Positions 61,520 to 64,000 of a stretch of 64,000 nucleotides of DNA are shown here, in pieces. The stretch is from an uncultured Blautia sp. (GTDB taxonomy: Bacteria > Bacillota > Clostridia > Lachnospirales > Lachnospiraceae), in assembly GCF_947654165.1 (NCBI RefSeq), contig NZ_CANTKB010000021.1, positions 1-64,000 of the forward strand, written 5' to 3'. A program made the position numbers and the translations under genes. Within the stretch, counting starts at the first letter, position 1. Every line of letters begins with the position of its first letter. The notes below the pieces were generated by a model that saw only the letters and a program-made list of their open reading frames with translations, ran no database searches and was not told the origin of the DNA.

Positions 61520-62676
61520 TGAAAACATTTGAATTGATTGCTCCCTGCCACTTTGGTCTGGAAGCAGTATTAAAAAGGGAAATTCAGGATTTAGGGTATG
61601 AAATCAGTGAAGTAGAGGATGGAAAAGTAACCTTTTGGGGAGATGCAGAGGCCATTGTCCGGGCTAATGTTTTCCTCAGAACCACGGAAAGAATCCTCTT
61701 GAAGGTAGGGAAGGTCAAAGCAGTGACTTTTGAGGAACTCTTTGAGAAGACAAAAGCACTTCCCTGGGAAGAATTTATCCCGGTAAACGGGAAATTTTGG
61801 GTAGCAAAGGCCAATTCTGTAAAAAGCCAGTTGTTCAGTCCTTCTGATATTCAGTCTATCATGAAAAAAGCAATGGTAGAAAGGCTGAAAACGGTTTACC
61901 ATGTACAGTGGTTTGAAGAAGACGGGCCAAGCTACCCTATTCGTGTTGCCTTTATGAAAGATGTGGCTACCATCGGGATTGACACTACAGGTATCTCCCT
62001 TCATAAAAGAGGCTATCGCCAGCTTACCAGCAAGGCACCCATCACAGAAACCCTGGCAGCAGCACTTTTGAAACTGACACCGTGGAATAAAGACAGGATC
62101 CTGGTGGATCCTTTCTGCGGAAGTGGAACCTTTCCAATCGAAGCTGCCATGATGGCTGCCAATATCGCACCAGGTATGAACCGGAGTTTTTTGTCCGAAG
62201 ACTGGAAAAATCTGATTTCAAGAAAACACTGGTATCATGTTCATGATGAGGCCAGAGATTTAGTAAATCTTGATATTGAAACCGATATTCAGGGCTATGA
62301 CCTGGATGGAGAAATTGTGAAAGCAGCCAGAGAAAATGCCAGACTGGCCGGAGTGGAGAAACTGATCCATTTTCAGCAGAGAGATGTAAAAGATCTGAGT
62401 CATCCAAAAAAATACGGCTTTATTGTGACAAATCCTCCCTATGGAGAACGTATTGAAGAGAGGGAAAATCTCCCTGCTCTTTATGAAACCATTGGAAAGA
62501 GCTATGCGGGACTGGATTCCTGGTCGATGTATCTGATTACAGCATACGCAAATGCAGAGCGTTATATCGGAAAGACTGCGGATAAAAACCGTAAGATTTA
62601 TAATGGTATGATGAAGACTTATTTTTACCAGTTTCTTGGTCCGAAACCGCCGAGAAAAAAGAAAATAACAGAATAA
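61519..62676 (+). CDS. THUMP-domain RNA methyltransferase (RlmL/YpsC-like)
   Basis: A 385-residue S-adenosylmethionine-dependent methyltransferase of 23S rRNA guanine N2 (RlmL N-terminal half type). The N-terminal ferredoxin-like and THUMP region spans about 1-160. The Rossmann methyltransferase domain has VDPFCGSGTFPIEAAMMAAN (motif I region), GYDLDGEIVKAARENA and the catalytic NPPYGER motif. The start at 61519 overlaps the upstream TGA. The specific modified base is inferred from the family only. Confidence 0.92.
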   Translation: MKTFELIAPCHFGLEAVLKREIQDLGYEISEVEDGKVTFWGDAEAIVRANVFLRTTERILLKVGKVKAVTFEELFEKTKALPWEEFIPVNGKFWVAKANSVKSQLFSPSDIQSIMKKAMVERLKTVYHVQWFEEDGPSYPIRVAFMKDVATIGIDTTGISLHKRGYRQLTSKAPITETLAAALLKLTPWNKDRILVDPFCGSGTFPIEAAMMAANIAPGMNRSFLSEDWKNLISRKHWYHVHDEARDLVNLDIETDIQGYDLDGEIVKAARENARLAGVEKLIHFQQRDVKDLSHPKKYGFIVTNPPYGERIEERENLPALYETIGKSYAGLDSWSMYLITAYANAERYIGKTADKNRKIYNGMMKTYFYQFLGPKPPRKKKITE

Positions 62677-62703
62677 AACCTGCAGATGAAAGGAGAAACA
62701 TAC

Positions 62704-63303
62704 ATGAAGAGAATGATTTTTGCTACTGGAAATGAAAATAAGATGGTGGAAATCAGAGAGATTCTGGGAGAATTGCCTCTGGAAATCCTTTCTATGAAGC
62801 AGGCGGGAATCACTGCAGATATTGTAGAAGATGGAAAAACCTTTGAAGAAAATGCCTTGATCAAAGCAAGGGAAGTATGCAAAATTGCCCAGGAGATGGT
62901 AATGGCAGATGATTCGGGACTGGAAATCGATTATTTAAACGGTGAACCCGGTATTTATTCTGCACGTTATATGGGAGAGGATACTTCTTACAGGATTAAG
63001 AATCAGAACCTGATCGACCGTCTGGAAGGAGTGCCGGACGAAAAGCGTACCGCAAGATTTGTGTGTGCCATTGCGGCTGCATTTCCTGATGGAAGAGAAA
63101 TGGTAGTGAGAGGTACGATTGAGGGAATCATAGGGTATGAAGAAAGAGGAGAAAACGGATTTGGCTATGACCCGATCTTTTATCTGCCGGACAGAGGGAT
63201 GAGCACAGCAGAGATTCCGCCGGAAGAGAAAAATAGTATCAGCCACAGAGGAAATGCTCTGAGAAAAATGAAAGAACTGTTGGAAAAAGAAGAGTTACTG
63301 TAG
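62704..63303 (+). CDS. rdgB: dITP/XTP pyrophosphatase (RdgB/HAM1)
   Basis: A 199-residue house-cleaning NTPase that hydrolyses non-canonical purine triphosphates to monophosphates. Motifs TGNENKMVEI (about 7), ADDSGLEIDYLNGEPGIYSA (about 68), FGYDPIFYLPD and SHRGNALRKM are all present. AAAGGAG lies 8 bases before ATG 62704; the frame is open back to 62686. Grouping of rdgB with a YfcE-type phosphodiesterase directly downstream is common in Firmicutes. Confidence 0.95.
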   Translation: MKRMIFATGNENKMVEIREILGELPLEILSMKQAGITADIVEDGKTFEENALIKAREVCKIAQEMVMADDSGLEIDYLNGEPGIYSARYMGEDTSYRIKNQNLIDRLEGVPDEKRTARFVCAIAAAFPDGREMVVRGTIEGIIGYEERGENGFGYDPIFYLPDRGMSTAEIPPEEKNSISHRGNALRKMKELLEKEELL

Positions 63304-63337
63304 AACTTGTAGAAATTGAGGGAGAGGATTCTGCTGC

Positions 63338-63823
63338 ATGAAAATACTGATTGTCAGTGATACACATGGACATGATAAAAATTTAGAGACAGTCCTGGAG
63401 AAAGTAGGGAAGATTGACTGTTTTATCCATTTGGGAGATGTGGAAGGGCATGAAAACGATATAGAACAATTGGTGGGCTGTCCGGTACATATGGTGGCAG
63501 GAAATAATGATTTCTTTTCGTATTTGCCGAGAGAAAAAGAATTTACCCTTGGCAAATATCATGTGTTTATTACACATGGGAATAATTATGGGGTTTCCTT
63601 AGAGACCAGCCGTCTAAAATCAGAAGCAATTTATAGAAAAGCAGATATTGTCATGTATGGGCATACACACAGGCCAGAGATAGAAATTCAGGATAATCTT
63701 ACCATTTTAAATCCTGGAAGTTTATCTTACCCGAGACAGTGGAACAGAGAACCCAGCTATATCATCATGGAAATAGACCAGGACGGACAGGCACATTATC
63801 AAATTTATTATTTGGAAGAGTAG
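63338..63823 (+). CDS. YfcE/MJ0936-type phosphodiesterase
   Basis: A 161-residue calcineurin-like phosphoesterase, the second in this cluster but a different subgroup from the one at 60977. Metal motifs: IVSDTHGHD, HLGDVEGHE, VAGNNDFF, FITHGNNYG and YGHTHRPE. It follows rdgB by 34 bp. Natural substrate unknown. Confidence 0.94.
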   Translation: MKILIVSDTHGHDKNLETVLEKVGKIDCFIHLGDVEGHENDIEQLVGCPVHMVAGNNDFFSYLPREKEFTLGKYHVFITHGNNYGVSLETSRLKSEAIYRKADIVMYGHTHRPEIEIQDNLTILNPGSLSYPRQWNREPSYIIMEIDQDGQAHYQIYYLEE

Positions 63824-63837
63824 AAATGATAGGGGAG

Positions 63838-63887
63838 ACTGCTGTGAAAACAAAAGCACCAAAAGTGCTGTTTTATACAGCAGTTTT
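63838..63887 (+). terminator. Terminator with nested hairpin
   Basis: ACTGCTGT (63838-63845) pairs with ACAGCAGT (63877-63884), extended by AAAACA/TGTTTT, with GCAC/GTGC inside, followed by TTT. Confidence 0.75.
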
Positions 63888-63947
63888 CATGCCTGGAAAT
63901 GCCCTGAAAAATCTTTTAAAAAAATAAACAAAATTTTATAAATAGTG

Positions 63948-63976
63948 TTGACATTTAGGGGAACACATGGTATATT
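63948..63976 (+). promoter_or_regulatory. Strong sigma-A promoter reading out of the window
   Basis: TTGACA (63948-63953), a 17-bp spacer and TATATT (63971-63976). The predicted start is near 63983; its gene lies beyond base 64000. Confidence 0.85.
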
Positions 63977-64000
63977 ATATTTCGTCGCCGGGGAAAACAC

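Overview
The window reads as a low-GC Gram-positive gut anaerobe, most likely a Lachnospiraceae of the Blautia type. The evidence is YesM/YesN systems beside LplB/YtcP-type sugar importers, a Csp-like subtilase, an IS66 transposase, many sigma-A promoters with 17-bp spacers, and a metV/rnfC2/metF cluster typical of acetogens. The genus is inference; no 16S sequence is present.

Layout. 1-430: 3' end of a 23S rRNA followed by tRNA-Glu, tRNA-Cys and tRNA-Asn, with no 5S in view. 538-1383: a membrane protein. 1.5-20.3 kb: a mannoside/N-glycan-core locus with GH125 and GH38 alpha-mannosidases, a YesM/YesN two-component system, two lipoprotein binding proteins, a DUF4432 epimerase-like protein, two permeases, a GH42-like clan-A protein and a GH2 beta-mannosidase. 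An identical 13-mer lies at the same distance from the GH38 and permease promoters and is a candidate YesN site. 20.4-21.3 kb: an intergenic repeat and a broken Rpn gene. 21.5-26.4 kb: an M15 D,D-carboxypeptidase and a heterodimeric ABC exporter. 26.5-30.5 kb: a rearranged zone where an IS66 element sits between two unrelated AraC gene remnants, followed by an intact Rpn gene and three tandem palindromes. 30.6-33.0 kb: pepT and lrgAB.

33.1-42.5 kb: a fructan/sucrose locus. A LacI-yesL-membrane protein-YcxB-like operon faces a divergent permease-permease-binding protein-GH32-fructokinase operon. 42.5-43.0 kb holds a second copy of the intergenic repeat. 43.1-52.9 kb: a Csp-like subtilase, a toxin-antitoxin-like relic, small membrane and zinc-ribbon proteins, then a LytTR regulator with two tandem sensor proteins, a transglutaminase-like protein and a GLUG-repeat lipoprotein. 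53.3-56.8 kb: a MetV-RnfC2 fusion, MetV and MetF, forming methylene-tetrahydrofolate reductase. 56.9-64 kb: an ABC exporter, an aminotransferase, a candidate minus-strand small RNA, an Asn-rich small protein, a rhodanese, two YfcE-like phosphodiesterases, an RlmL-like methyltransferase and an RdgB/HAM1 NTPase.

The most unusual signals are: (1) the sensor pair at 47184-49417, where one paralog keeps the phospho-acceptor His262 but has no ATPase domain and the other keeps the ATPase domain but has Ser262, suggesting an obligate trans-acting kinase; (2) a roughly 420-bp repeat carrying about ten alternating AGCCTA/TAGGCT boxes, with one of the two long copies and a third, short head copy lying upstream of Rpn genes; (3) a candidate 110-nt small RNA with a well-matched promoter and terminator at 60036-60181.
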